The position numbers and the translations under genes are program-made. The notes beneath the pieces are model-generated. The model had not been told where the DNA came from, did not search any database, and was given only the letters and a program-made list of their open reading frames with translations. Positions 5,914 through 13,769 of a stretch of 26,738 bases of DNA are shown here, piece by piece. The stretch lies in IMG/VR virus record IMGVR_UViG_3300006916_000313, positions 1-26,738 of that record. One strand, given 5' to 3'. The stretch's first letter is position 1, and each line of letters starts with the position of its first letter. Source of the DNA: a virus.

Positions 5914-6754
5914 TTATCCTTTTTGGGTAAATGATTTTGACAGAGTTAAAGATCACAGACTTACCCACCCAGAAGTAGCCAAAATATTTGAACAACCTGT
6001 AGCATTTTGGTATGGTGCTAAACGTAATAAAAATGCCTACGCAAAATTAAAAAAAAGCCTAAAAAGACTATTTAATCGTACAGCACCCAAACTACCTTAC
6101 TTTGTAATATACAACTTACCTAACAGAGACTTAGGGCATTACAGCAAAGGAGGAGCCTCTGACGCAACTGAATACTTATTGTTCTTACAAGAGTTTTGTG
6201 CTGGTATTAAAGGGCATAAACCAATAGTTATATTTGAACCAGATGCATTACCACATACTACTTTAATGGATAAAAAAGATGCTGAGTATCGTGTAAATCT
6301 TATTAAGGCAGGACTAGATATTATGGCAGAAGAGAGTGATGCTTATGTATATGTAGACATAGGTCACAGTAATTGGCTTAGTCCAGAACAAGCATCAGAG
6401 CTAATTTCTAGTGTATCTAACGCAGGTATAAGAGGGTTTAGTGTTAATGTAAGTAATTACAGAAGCACAGAAGAGAGCATGAAATGGGCTTTAAAGGTGT
6501 GTGAATACAACGAAGACTGGCATTTTATTATAGACACCAGCCGTAATGGCAATGGTCCACATGGTAATGACTGGTGCAATCCTCCTGGTAGACATGTAGG
6601 TAAAGTTCCTAGTTGCGATACAGGAGAGCCTAAATGCGATGCCTTTTTATGGGTAAAGATACCAGGTGAGTCTGACGGAAAAGGTAATGGTGGTCCTAGA
6701 GCTGGTAGGTTTTGGCCTGAAATGGGTGCAGAGTTAGTAAAAGATATTAACTAA
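5906..6754 (+). CDS. Glycoside hydrolase family 6 (cellulase-type) enzyme
   Basis: The order of conserved blocks is that of GH6 endoglucanases and cellobiohydrolases: YNLPNRD (compare YDLPDRD), VIFEPDAL, YVDIGHSNWL, GFSVNVSNY, FIIDTSRNG, NDWCNPPG and LWVKIPGESDG. The GH6 acidic residues appear as D75 (in RD), D113 (in EPD) and D257 (in ESDG), so inverting cleavage of beta-1,4-glucan-type linkages looks intact. The product is 282 residues, essentially one catalytic domain, with no signal peptide and no carbohydrate-binding module. Without export it would act in the cytoplasm, be released at lysis, or be carried on the virion. It is coupled to deformylase by an 8-base overlap and converges on the next gene, overlapping it by 8 bases. 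Confidence 0.85.
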   Translation: MLDYPFWVNDFDRVKDHRLTHPEVAKIFEQPVAFWYGAKRNKNAYAKLKKSLKRLFNRTAPKLPYFVIYNLPNRDLGHYSKGGASDATEYLLFLQEFCAGIKGHKPIVIFEPDALPHTTLMDKKDAEYRVNLIKAGLDIMAEESDAYVYVDIGHSNWLSPEQASELISSVSNAGIRGFSVNVSNYRSTEESMKWALKVCEYNEDWHFIIDTSRNGNGPHGNDWCNPPGRHVGKVPSCDTGEPKCDAFLWVKIPGESDGKGNGGPRAGRFWPEMGAELVKDIN

Positions 6755-7121
6755 CGCCACTAGGGTCGTCATTTGACATCATGTCGTCACTTGGAATAGG
6801 ATCTGATTCAGGTTCTTTAAGTTCTGCTTCTAGATAATTTTTAGCACCTTCCAAATACTCATGAGCTTTAACCACTTTGGCTTGCCACCAGTGTGGGAAA
6901 TCTGAGTCAGGCAAGTCTTTTAACATTTTGTGAAGTTCTATAGCATTTTTACCAATAAGGTATAATTCTTTAGATATCATGCCTCTTTCGTTATCTATAT
7001 GACCAACAGCAACTTTTTTAGTTTCGCCTTCACCGGTGTCTGATCTGTAATCTACTCCAGGCTCACCGTCACCTTCTGATACTATACCTGCTAATTGTTG
7101 TAATCTTGCTATTTCGTTCAT
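6747..7121 (-). CDS. Small acidic protein starting with an LAGI peptide
   Basis: The product is 124 residues and begins MNEIARLQQLAGIVSEG, the same kind of peptide found twice in the neighbouring 762-residue protein. The middle is helical (ELHKMLKDLPD, HEYLEGAKNYLEAEL) and the tail is acidic (about residues 105-124, rich in D, S and P). I chose the ATG at 7121, one base after the upstream stop, over an ATG at 7136 that would lie inside the upstream gene. No family is recognised. It is the last gene of the minus-strand late block and its stop overlaps the convergent GH6 gene. Confidence 0.7.
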   Translation of the reverse strand: MNEIARLQQLAGIVSEGDGEPGVDYRSDTGEGETKKVAVGHIDNERGMISKELYLIGKNAIELHKMLKDLPDSDFPHWWQAKVVKAHEYLEGAKNYLEAELKEPESDPIPSDDMMSNDDPSGVS

Positions 7122-7122
7122 C

Positions 7123-9411
7123 TTAACTACATCCACATCCTGAACATGCTTTAAGCACTATTCTTTCCTTTCCACACTTAGGGCAAGGCTCTGTTTGTTC
7201 TTTTTCTTTAATACCTGCTAGGTCTCGCATTCTTTGAATATCTTCGTCTACTTCAGGTTCACCATGGTCTTTCCAATCTGCATTGTCTACGGTATCTTCA
7301 GCATGTCTTTGAAGTATTTCATCTCTGTCATCATCCATGTGCAAGTTTAGGTCTCTGCTAATCTCACTCATTTCTTGATCAAGTTCTTCCATTGATAAAC
7401 CACATGCTTCTGCGTATGCTTCTTCGCCACCTTTTGCATAAGCATCCATTAATTCATTGTATGCCTCTTCTTCACGACTTTGTTCTGCATCAATGTCAAA
7501 ACTTTCATCATACTCTTTAGATGCCATTACAGGATTTTGTTGTCCCATTTCATTATCAAATTGTACCATAATTTGATGAAGTTTATCTGCATATTTTCTA
7601 TGGCTCATCATGTCTTTAACTTTAGTCATTAAAGGTTGCATTACTTTTTGTAAGTAAGGAGCCATATTGCTATCACCTGCGGCAGTATCTAATGCTTTTT
7701 GCATAATTGATGCGGCATCTTTACCACCAATGTCTTGTCTCATTCTGTTATAAACAGATTGGTCTACTTTAGCATCTTCTTCATCTTCAGGATCTAGCAT
7801 ACCAGTGATTCCAGTTTCGGCATCTCTTGGATCTTTAGGATCTTGCTCTGCTTCTGCTTCACTCATTTCATCTGCAGGCTCTGGAGCATTAGTTTCTGAA
7901 TCTATTTTGGCTTTCATTTTTTCTAAACCAAATTTTTCAATCATCTCTATGTAACTTTGAATAACATCATCGGCCATCATTTCATCAGCATCGTCTGTGA
8001 TATTTGTTTTCATGCCATTTAAAAGTTCCAAGCATTCTTTTTCATCATCACAATCCATTATACCTTGTTCAGCATCAGTCATTGCTATATCAAAAGCATT
8101 ACCGCCTTCTGCAATTTCTTTTTCGCCTAGTGTTTTAAGATATTTTCTATATGCATGTTCACTTGCTTCTTCGTCTTTCCAAGTATCGCCACCTTCTTTT
8201 TTATTTTCATGTCTCCAATCTGATAAACTTAGAGGTTCGCCATTATCATATACAATCATGCCTTTAGGACCTTTTTTAGTTCCTTCTTCAACGCCGTAGT
8301 CTGATTTTATATCTGATAAGTCTAAACTTTCTTTTTCAAAATCATCTTCTTCAGGTTCATATTTACTATCATCACCTGCTTCTAAATCCATATCTGATAT
8401 AGCCTTTTTAACAAGTTTTAAGGTAAATTGTTTGTCCTCATCCTTCATTCCTGCTAAACCATTTTCAGGCATTTTGTCTATCAATTTGTTTAATTTTTCA
8501 CTTATTGATAGCCCATTTTCGTCTGGCATTATTCTTTCATTAATTTCTGCTAGTAGGTTTGCAGGAGATTTAAGTAATGCTTGGACAAATTGTTCTTTTT
8601 TAACTTCAGGGTCATTTGCATCTGATCCTTCTGGGAATCTGTTTGCTATACTCATCGTTGCTGAGCTTTTTGTGACTGGAGCAAATTTAATATCCTTAAT
8701 ACTTAAAGGAGTATCAAACTCTACTGGAGCATCTTCGCGGATATCTAATCCTGCTAATTTTAAAATTGTGTTTAAATCTTCGTTCATTTTTTCACCTACT
8801 ATATTTTTATAAACTAATTCAAAAACAGATTCGTTATATTGTTTGAAGTATCTGTTAAATACTTTTTTAGCACTCTCTTTATCAGATGCGTCTAAAAACT
8901 GTTTTCTGAATGCACTAGCACTCAATATTTCGTTTTTTTCGTCGTCTCGTTCTGTTCCAACGACCTGTATGTATCCTCTGTCCATCATGGATTTTGGATT
9001 TGTTCTATATGTATTTATCTTCTGAAAGTAATATGGATCACCGTTTGGTTTAATACTTAGCCCAGTTTTCTTATCCATGTTATTAAACTTAAATCTGGGG
9101 TCATTTTCCATATCTTTTTCACCCACAGCAAAGAAAACTGCTGTATTATCTGGGTCTTCTATGTAAGGTGCTAAATCATCAGGGTGATAATTACGTCTTA
9201 CCTGTAACATTCTGTTTGGGTCTACACCCTGAGCGGTTGCAATCAGTTGTTTTTCTTTGAAGTTAAATGGTGATTTACCAGGTTCTGTTTTGTCTGATGA
9301 GGTTATATAAACATCAGCATCAGGATTATCTGCTACAAGTTTGTTAAAAACTGTGGCATGATGAGCCAGCATAGGCTGGAAACGTCCTGGATATATAATA
9401 ACCTTCTTCAT
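7123..9411 (-). CDS. Nucleotidyltransferase-domain fusion protein with LAG[IL] peptides and zinc ribbon
   Basis: Residues 1-200 form a cytidylyltransferase/NMN adenylyltransferase-type domain, with YPGRFQPM at 7-14 and SASAFR at 164-169 (compare ISSTxxR). The family HxGH is altered to LAHH (15-18): the second histidine remains, the first does not. After residue 208 the sequence restarts as MNEDLNTILKLAGL (209-222), like the start of the adjacent gene. A very long acidic helical region of over 500 residues follows, then DEDIQRMRDLAGI (722-734) and a zinc ribbon with C743, C746, C756, C759 and C761. The GATAAATA octamer lies 6 bases before the ATG with no ribosome binding site. Late expression suggests a structural or packaged role; nucleotide transfer is unproven. 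Confidence 0.75.
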   Translation of the reverse strand: MKKVIIYPGRFQPMLAHHATVFNKLVADNPDADVYITSSDKTEPGKSPFNFKEKQLIATAQGVDPNRMLQVRRNYHPDDLAPYIEDPDNTAVFFAVGEKDMENDPRFKFNNMDKKTGLSIKPNGDPYYFQKINTYRTNPKSMMDRGYIQVVGTERDDEKNEILSASAFRKQFLDASDKESAKKVFNRYFKQYNESVFELVYKNIVGEKMNEDLNTILKLAGLDIREDAPVEFDTPLSIKDIKFAPVTKSSATMSIANRFPEGSDANDPEVKKEQFVQALLKSPANLLAEINERIMPDENGLSISEKLNKLIDKMPENGLAGMKDEDKQFTLKLVKKAISDMDLEAGDDSKYEPEEDDFEKESLDLSDIKSDYGVEEGTKKGPKGMIVYDNGEPLSLSDWRHENKKEGGDTWKDEEASEHAYRKYLKTLGEKEIAEGGNAFDIAMTDAEQGIMDCDDEKECLELLNGMKTNITDDADEMMADDVIQSYIEMIEKFGLEKMKAKIDSETNAPEPADEMSEAEAEQDPKDPRDAETGITGMLDPEDEEDAKVDQSVYNRMRQDIGGKDAASIMQKALDTAAGDSNMAPYLQKVMQPLMTKVKDMMSHRKYADKLHQIMVQFDNEMGQQNPVMASKEYDESFDIDAEQSREEEAYNELMDAYAKGGEEAYAEACGLSMEELDQEMSEISRDLNLHMDDDRDEILQRHAEDTVDNADWKDHGEPEVDEDIQRMRDLAGIKEKEQTEPCPKCGKERIVLKACSGCGCS

Positions 9412-9417
9412 ATGTAC

Positions 9418-9425
9418 TATTTATC
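9418..9425 (-). promoter_or_regulatory. T4-type late promoter, near-leaderless start
   Basis: On the minus strand, GATAAATA (9425 to 9418) is followed by six bases (GTACAT) and the ATG at 9411, so +1 is predicted one base before the start codon. The octamer overlaps the TGA stop of the upstream dehydrogenase gene. No ribosome binding site is present. Confidence 0.72.
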
Positions 9426-9975
9426 AGAATGGAGTCCATATACTTAATTCTCCAATCTCTATATGTTGTGGCTGATCTACTGCCCACATAATATTCTTAG
9501 CACATTCATCTGCTGTGAGTTTATTTTTATTTTCTATATCAGGTATATCTGATATCATTTCAGTTTCAACGTAACCTGGATTAATGTTAATAATTCTACA
9601 TTTTTTATCGCTATATAGAAGTGCTCTGTTTACTTCGTCGTTTAATGCACGTTTTTCGCGAGTATAGTCTGGACTTCTTGTACCACCAACAGGATAGTAT
9701 TTTGTTCTACTGCCTATATTTACTATAGTTTTTTCACTGTTATCTTTCCATATATTAAATATAGATTTAAACATATTAATTTGGCCGCCAAAATCAAAAG
9801 CATTGTTTATAAATACGTCACACTTTTTGCTTTCCCTAGCAATTAGATTATAATGATCGTTTATATTAAATCCGTTAGATCTACTGTAACCAACACAGGT
9901 ATGGCCTTTGTCAACGCAATAATTAAATATTGCTTTGCCTATTCCTTTACTATGACCAGTAATTGCTATTTTCAT
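9424..9975 (-). CDS. Short-chain dehydrogenase/reductase
   Basis: This is an NAD(P)-dependent oxidoreductase of the classical SDR type. The cofactor loop is TGHSKGIG (residues 6-13), NNA is at 57-59, and the catalytic S89, Y104 and K108 follow in NIGSR and YTREK. The product is 183 residues, shorter than the usual ~250, because the C-terminal substrate region is reduced. The substrate is unknown. AGGAG lies nine bases before the ATG inside the upstream gene, which it overlaps by 26 bases. It is the last of three AT-rich genes with a sulfotransferase-like and an oxygenase-like protein, so a role in small-molecule or glycan modification is plausible. Confidence 0.85.
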   Translation of the reverse strand: MKIAITGHSKGIGKAIFNYCVDKGHTCVGYSRSNGFNINDHYNLIARESKKCDVFINNAFDFGGQINMFKSIFNIWKDNSEKTIVNIGSRTKYYPVGGTRSPDYTREKRALNDEVNRALLYSDKKCRIININPGYVETEMISDIPDIENKNKLTADECAKNIMWAVDQPQHIEIGELSIWTPF

Positions 9976-10498
9976 ATTTGACTCCTACTAGATGCCATCT
10001 GGGTTCTAAACCAAAATTTATTGCTGTATGATAACCTGATGTGTTTAATTCATAAACATTATCTGCCTGTAAATGATAAAACGTTGAACCATTACAATCG
10101 TTATCATCAAAAAACGTAAGATAACTTTGCTTATTTGTTTTTAATGGTATATGCAATCGTATGTTTAATAGGCTATCTGTATCGCTATCTTTGTGTATAG
10201 TATACGTTGATCGTGGTTCTACTTTCATTAAACGCCATCTATAAAACTTATTATACTTTTTAATTACATCTTCAACTGTAGAACCTTTAAAAAACTCTAA
10301 TACCTCAGAGTACATTCTTTCGCTGTATTTTAATTTTGCTTTTTTACCTATACTGCATTGCCAATCATTACTACCATCAGTATTTGTTATACTTAATTGG
10401 TGTTCTTCCCATAAATTATAAAATGATAGAAATTTATCAATAGGTTCCCATAACAGATTAGATTCAATTTTATCTATTTTTTTAATATGTTTGTTCAT
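9950..10498 (-). CDS. Aspartyl/asparaginyl beta-hydroxylase-like 2-oxoglutarate oxygenase
   Basis: The product is 182 residues with a double-stranded beta-helix iron site: H102-K-D104 in TIHKDSD, distal H157 in GYHTAINFG, and R167 ten residues later, suited to bind 2-oxoglutarate. This spacing and the NFG-x3-RWHLV block resemble the Asp/Asn beta-hydroxylase family, which hydroxylates protein side chains or small molecules. The substrate here is unknown. It overlaps the upstream sulfotransferase-like gene by 17 bases and the downstream dehydrogenase by 26, so the three probably form one translationally coupled unit. Confidence 0.72.
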   Translation of the reverse strand: MNKHIKKIDKIESNLLWEPIDKFLSFYNLWEEHQLSITNTDGSNDWQCSIGKKAKLKYSERMYSEVLEFFKGSTVEDVIKKYNKFYRWRLMKVEPRSTYTIHKDSDTDSLLNIRLHIPLKTNKQSYLTFFDDNDCNGSTFYHLQADNVYELNTSGYHTAINFGLEPRWHLVGVKYENSNYWS

Positions 10499-11177
10499 TT
10501 ATTAATGGAAATTTTTTAGGCAATACCCAATCGCCCTTATATATAAATTTATTAGGATATGGTTTTTGTTCTAACTGTTTTTCTAATGTAATAACTTCTC
10601 CAGGATATTGTGAATATAAGTTATTTAATATTCTATATTGTTTTATTAAAAGTTCGTATGCATTAGTTAATTCATCATCAGATAATTGTTTATCAAATGT
10701 GTCACGGTTTTCCATCCAGTCGCCACTTTTTCTTGCAACACTTAAACTAACTACTTGATCCATTAAATTTAGTCTTTGAGTATAGTAAATTTTATCTACA
10801 AGTTTTGCATATTTACATAAAAAACTAATACTTGCAGATTCATTTATATGTAATGAGTCTGCTATAATTTTAATTACATAGTTTTCTTGTCTTTCTAAAA
10901 CTTTTAACCAAAATTCTGCAACCAGCTCACTAAAAATATAATGATTTAATTTTTCTAAATATGTATCCTCTAGGCAGATTTTAGTATTAAATTTATTAAA
11001 ATAAATATCAAGCCAAATTTTAGTTTCTACATCATCTAAGGAACCATTTTTAAGTAATTTATTATGAGTAAAAGTATTTAATATCTCACCTAAATAGTAT
11101 AAGTTATGCTTTTTAGATAGTCTTTTTCCAAGATAGTGACCTCCAGTTCGCATTGAGCCAACAATTAAAATTTTCAT
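10482..11177 (-). CDS. Sulfotransferase-like protein
   Basis: The N-terminus VGSMRTGGHYLGKRL (residues 6-20) is a strand-loop-helix of the PAPS-binding type (compare RSGSTYL). A later segment, YYTQRLNLMDQVVSLSVAR, resembles the 3'-phosphate binding block with its conserved Arg and Ser. The rest is a helical 231-residue single domain, as in phage and bacterial Stf0-like proteins. The sulfate acceptor is unknown. It heads the AT-rich three-gene unit with the hydroxylase-like and dehydrogenase genes. No ribosome binding site or late octamer is clear before the ATG, so its expression signal is not resolved. Confidence 0.68.
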   Translation of the reverse strand: MKILIVGSMRTGGHYLGKRLSKKHNLYYLGEILNTFTHNKLLKNGSLDDVETKIWLDIYFNKFNTKICLEDTYLEKLNHYIFSELVAEFWLKVLERQENYVIKIIADSLHINESASISFLCKYAKLVDKIYYTQRLNLMDQVVSLSVARKSGDWMENRDTFDKQLSDDELTNAYELLIKQYRILNNLYSQYPGEVITLEKQLEQKPYPNKFIYKGDWVLPKKFPLINEQTY

Positions 11178-11208
11178 ACATATACTTATTTAATTTATGT
11201 TGTGATGA

Positions 11209-12924
11209 CTACCACTTTCGGCAAGACCAATAACGTGCTTTTGTCTTTGGTCCTGGATTATCGCAATTATGTCTTGCTCTGAAACTCTTTCTGGCTTTAG
11301 GATTGCTCTTTCTGATACGCATTGTTTTACGTTTTGCTGATGTTCCGCCATGCCCAAAGTTTACTTTTTTAACATTTCCTGTTTTAGGATCTTTTACATA
11401 CACTTTAAACTTTTTAACATCACCACGCATAGGCTTGTTTAGTTTTACTTTACGACCTTGATATTCTGCTTCAAATGTATTTTCTTCGTCTATGCTGTAG
11501 CCTAATATACCAAACTCTTCTGTAAAGTCTTGATCTTCATCTAATGTAATTTCTTCGTATGACTTAGTACCACCAAAGCCTGGATCTTTAGTATTTTCTG
11601 CAAGTCTTACATCATAAATCATCTTGGCAGTTAGTTTAATTACATCAGCAATTTCTGGTTTTTCACTTTCTAATTCAGCATAAAGTTCATGTGGTGTCAT
11701 TTCTGACCAACGATTTTCATCTCCCAATGCTTTGGCAAGCATTTTGGAAACCATTGCTTCATTACTGTCTTTATCTTTATCTTCAACAACACCATCTTTT
11801 GCTTCTATTTGTGATGTGTCTAATTGTGCCATAACATCATCTATAACACTACTGCTATCTATAACATCTAATACACTGCCACTAGCAAAGTCGCCTATAC
11901 GTTGACCACCGTGTACCATATTTGAGTTTACACAATCTTCAACATCTAATCTTTCTAATGCATTATAAATAGCAGTTTCCAAAGCATCTATGCTTTCAAA
12001 TTCGTCTTCACTATTTAAAAACATATCTAGTAGTTTTTCAACACAACCATTAGCGATAATACTTCTTTCTTCGCCTTCGTTTATGCTCTCACTTGTAAGT
12101 CCTGCTTTTTTCATACCTTTAGCAATTAGATCACTTCTTTGAGCAACACCCATAAATGGATAATCTGCTTTCATATACTGATACATTTGTCTGGGATCGT
12201 CCATTTGTTTAACAGCTCTAGAGATCTGATCAATTACTGCTTCATCACCAGGATAATTGTCTTGCGACTTCTGTTTTTCTGCTTTACGCTCGTCGTGTCT
12301 AATAATATCTACCCAACTAGCACCAACCATTTCACCTTCGTCACATCCGTACATTCCCCAACCATCACATTCGAAAGCAGAGTCTTCTATCTCTTCGCCA
12401 TCATCGTCATATTCTGGGTATTCGGCATCTTGATATCCTGTGCCTGAACAATTAGGACATACGCCTTGCATAACATCTGATTTTTCGTGACTAGCACGAC
12501 AATCGTCTAACGCATCAAGTAATTCATCGTGTGCTTCTTGTCTTTCTTCAGCATCATAAAAGTTGTCTGGAGAACCAATCATATCATCACTTACACTGAT
12601 GGCTTCTACCATTATACTTTCCACAATCTCAAAGTCACTGTCTGATGTACCACTGAACCTACTAGCACCAGCACTTGCTTTACCCTGACGGTATGCTAAG
12701 TGTCTTGCTTTGGTTTTAGCATCATTTTCGTGAGAGGCAAGTATTTTTTCCTTAAACCCTTTAGGGCCTTTGACTATGTAATACTTATATTCGTTTAATT
12801 TAGATTCTGATTTTTTGGCTTTGCCTTTTTTGATTTGTTTGCCTAAACAACCTGACTCACTAGGCTCTTGAAACCCTGAACCAGTTTTAGTATTAATGTT
12901 TTCAAAAAAGTTATTTAATTTCAT
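11209..12924 (-). CDS. Large late protein with DnaJ-like zinc motif and basic RARHNCDNPGPK tail
   Basis: The product is 571 residues from the ATG at 12924. I prefer this to an ATG at 12969 because the late octamer at 12930-12937 puts +1 on 12924. A lysine-rich N-terminus is followed by CPNCSGTGY (from about residue 156) and CDGWGMYGC, spaced like a DnaJ-type cysteine-rich zinc finger. The middle is acidic and helical. The C-terminal ~60 residues are very basic and end RARHNCDNPGPK...ARYWSCRKW, a tail I recall on otherwise different marine phage proteins. No enzymatic motif is visible. Late expression suggests a virion, assembly or packaged protein. Confidence 0.7.
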   Translation of the reverse strand: MKLNNFFENINTKTGSGFQEPSESGCLGKQIKKGKAKKSESKLNEYKYYIVKGPKGFKEKILASHENDAKTKARHLAYRQGKASAGASRFSGTSDSDFEIVESIMVEAISVSDDMIGSPDNFYDAEERQEAHDELLDALDDCRASHEKSDVMQGVCPNCSGTGYQDAEYPEYDDDGEEIEDSAFECDGWGMYGCDEGEMVGASWVDIIRHDERKAEKQKSQDNYPGDEAVIDQISRAVKQMDDPRQMYQYMKADYPFMGVAQRSDLIAKGMKKAGLTSESINEGEERSIIANGCVEKLLDMFLNSEDEFESIDALETAIYNALERLDVEDCVNSNMVHGGQRIGDFASGSVLDVIDSSSVIDDVMAQLDTSQIEAKDGVVEDKDKDSNEAMVSKMLAKALGDENRWSEMTPHELYAELESEKPEIADVIKLTAKMIYDVRLAENTKDPGFGGTKSYEEITLDEDQDFTEEFGILGYSIDEENTFEAEYQGRKVKLNKPMRGDVKKFKVYVKDPKTGNVKKVNFGHGGTSAKRKTMRIRKSNPKARKSFRARHNCDNPGPKTKARYWSCRKW

Positions 12925-12929
12925 ATAAC

Positions 12930-12937
12930 TATTTATC
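12930..12937 (-). promoter_or_regulatory. T4-type late promoter, start codon at predicted +1
   Basis: On the minus strand, GATAAATA is followed by five bases (GTTAT) and the ATG at 12924, which lands on +1 by T4 geometry. The upstream sequence CTAAATTT offers no ribosome binding site. Confidence 0.73.
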
Positions 12938-12941
12938 AAAT

Positions 12942-13151
12942 TTAGATATCTAGTTCTTTTTTCTTCCAAACAATTTCTATACCACGTCTTGTGAGTTCAT
13001 TTAAACATTTTTGTTTAACTTTAGGTTTTTGACCTTTGTTAATATATTCTATTAACTCTTCTTTAGGTGTATTTTTTATATAAAAATGATTTGTTACTTT
13101 ACCTTGGCCTTTAACCATAGTTATTTGGCTTGGTTTAAATTTTACTGGCAT
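12942..13151 (-). CDS. Small basic conserved phage protein, unknown function
   Basis: The product is 69 residues and lysine-rich, with MPVKFKPSQ at the start and a helical core NTPKEELIEYINKGQKPKVKQKCLNELTRRG. I recall similar sequences in T4-like cyanophages, but no function. TTAGGAG sits six bases before the ATG. The high positive charge and the helix-turn-helix-sized core leave nucleic acid binding possible. It lies between the lysis genes and the large late protein. Confidence 0.75.
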   Translation of the reverse strand: MPVKFKPSQITMVKGQGKVTNHFYIKNTPKEELIEYINKGQKPKVKQKCLNELTRRGIEIVWKKKELDI

Positions 13152-13197
13152 GTGTGTCTCCTAATTATTATGTGATTATTTAGTTAAAAACATGTTT

Positions 13198-13362
13198 TTA
13201 CTTGTATAACCAATCAATATAATTAAAAAAATCTTTTCGTTCACTGCACCAGAATTTTGCCCTGTATATAGGGTGTTTTAGTTTGTATAAGGCGAGATCT
13301 ATTTTACGTTCTCGAGTCTCGACATCAGTCTCTCTGCTCGATTTGTCACTTGTCTGTACCAT
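13198..13362 (-). CDS. Probable 54-residue protein overlapping the lysozyme 3' end
   Basis: An ATG at 13362, in another frame within the lysozyme gene, opens 54 codons ending in TAA at 13198. The part beyond the lysozyme stop reads KIDLALYKLKHPIYRAKF and then FFNYIDWLYK, a normal aromatic and basic protein composition that fills an otherwise empty gap of about 150 bases. The ribosome binding site is weak. No family is recognised. The region outside lysozyme stays open for 33 codons, which is modest support. Confidence 0.45.
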   Translation of the reverse strand: MVQTSDKSSRETDVETRERKIDLALYKLKHPIYRAKFWCSERKDFFNYIDWLYK

Positions 13363-13766
13363 TTGCTATCTCGGCCCTCAATGCCTGCTTTTTTCCAATC
13401 TTGGGCTTCTAATGCCTTCTTGAAATTTTTAAAACCTGAGAGCCTGGTTCGTCCCATGTTGAACATCATGTTCACAAGAATCTCTTGAACTTCCCCAGGC
13501 CAATCTTCAAATTGTGTATATAAAATTTTGCATTCGGAAATAGCAGTATCCAGGTCTTTTTCAAAACAGTCTTTAACTCTGTCTTCATCAACTGGAGTAC
13601 CCAAAGGTTTACCGTATTCAGGGTCAGATTCCAAAACTAAATGTCCAACACCAAATGTAGGAAGGCCTAAGTGATCATGGTAAACTTCATACACCACACC
13701 TTCGTCGATTTTTAATTGTTCATAAACTGATTCGCGATTTAATCCTTTATCTTTTCCAAAAAACAT
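13299..13766 (-). CDS. T4-type lysozyme (endolysin, GH24)
   Basis: This is a muramidase that cuts peptidoglycan between N-acetylmuramic acid and N-acetylglucosamine. Residues E22, D31 and T37 in DEGVVYEVYHDHLGLPTFGVGH have exactly the E-x8-D-x5-T spacing of T4 lysozyme (E11, D20, T26). The product is 155 residues, close to T4's 164, and includes the C-terminal helical lobe (NMMFNMGRTRL, then WYRQVTNRAERL). There is no signal peptide, so it needs a holin or similar for access to the wall. GAGG inside the end of the small membrane gene serves as its ribosome binding site, and only three bases separate the two genes. Confidence 0.93.
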   Translation of the reverse strand: MFFGKDKGLNRESVYEQLKIDEGVVYEVYHDHLGLPTFGVGHLVLESDPEYGKPLGTPVDEDRVKDCFEKDLDTAISECKILYTQFEDWPGEVQEILVNMMFNMGRTRLSGFKNFKKALEAQDWKKAGIEGRDSKWYRQVTNRAERLMSRLENVK

Positions 13767-13769
13767 ATA

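Noticed and set aside
9011-9018. GATAAATA on the minus strand inside the nucleotidyltransferase gene
   Set aside because: It lies within coding sequence with no start codon or gene start at a suitable distance; a chance match in AT-rich DNA.
12925-12969. Earlier ATG (12969) for the large late protein
   Set aside because: It would place the late octamer inside the coding region and lies within the neighbouring gene. ATG 12924 fits the +1 rule.
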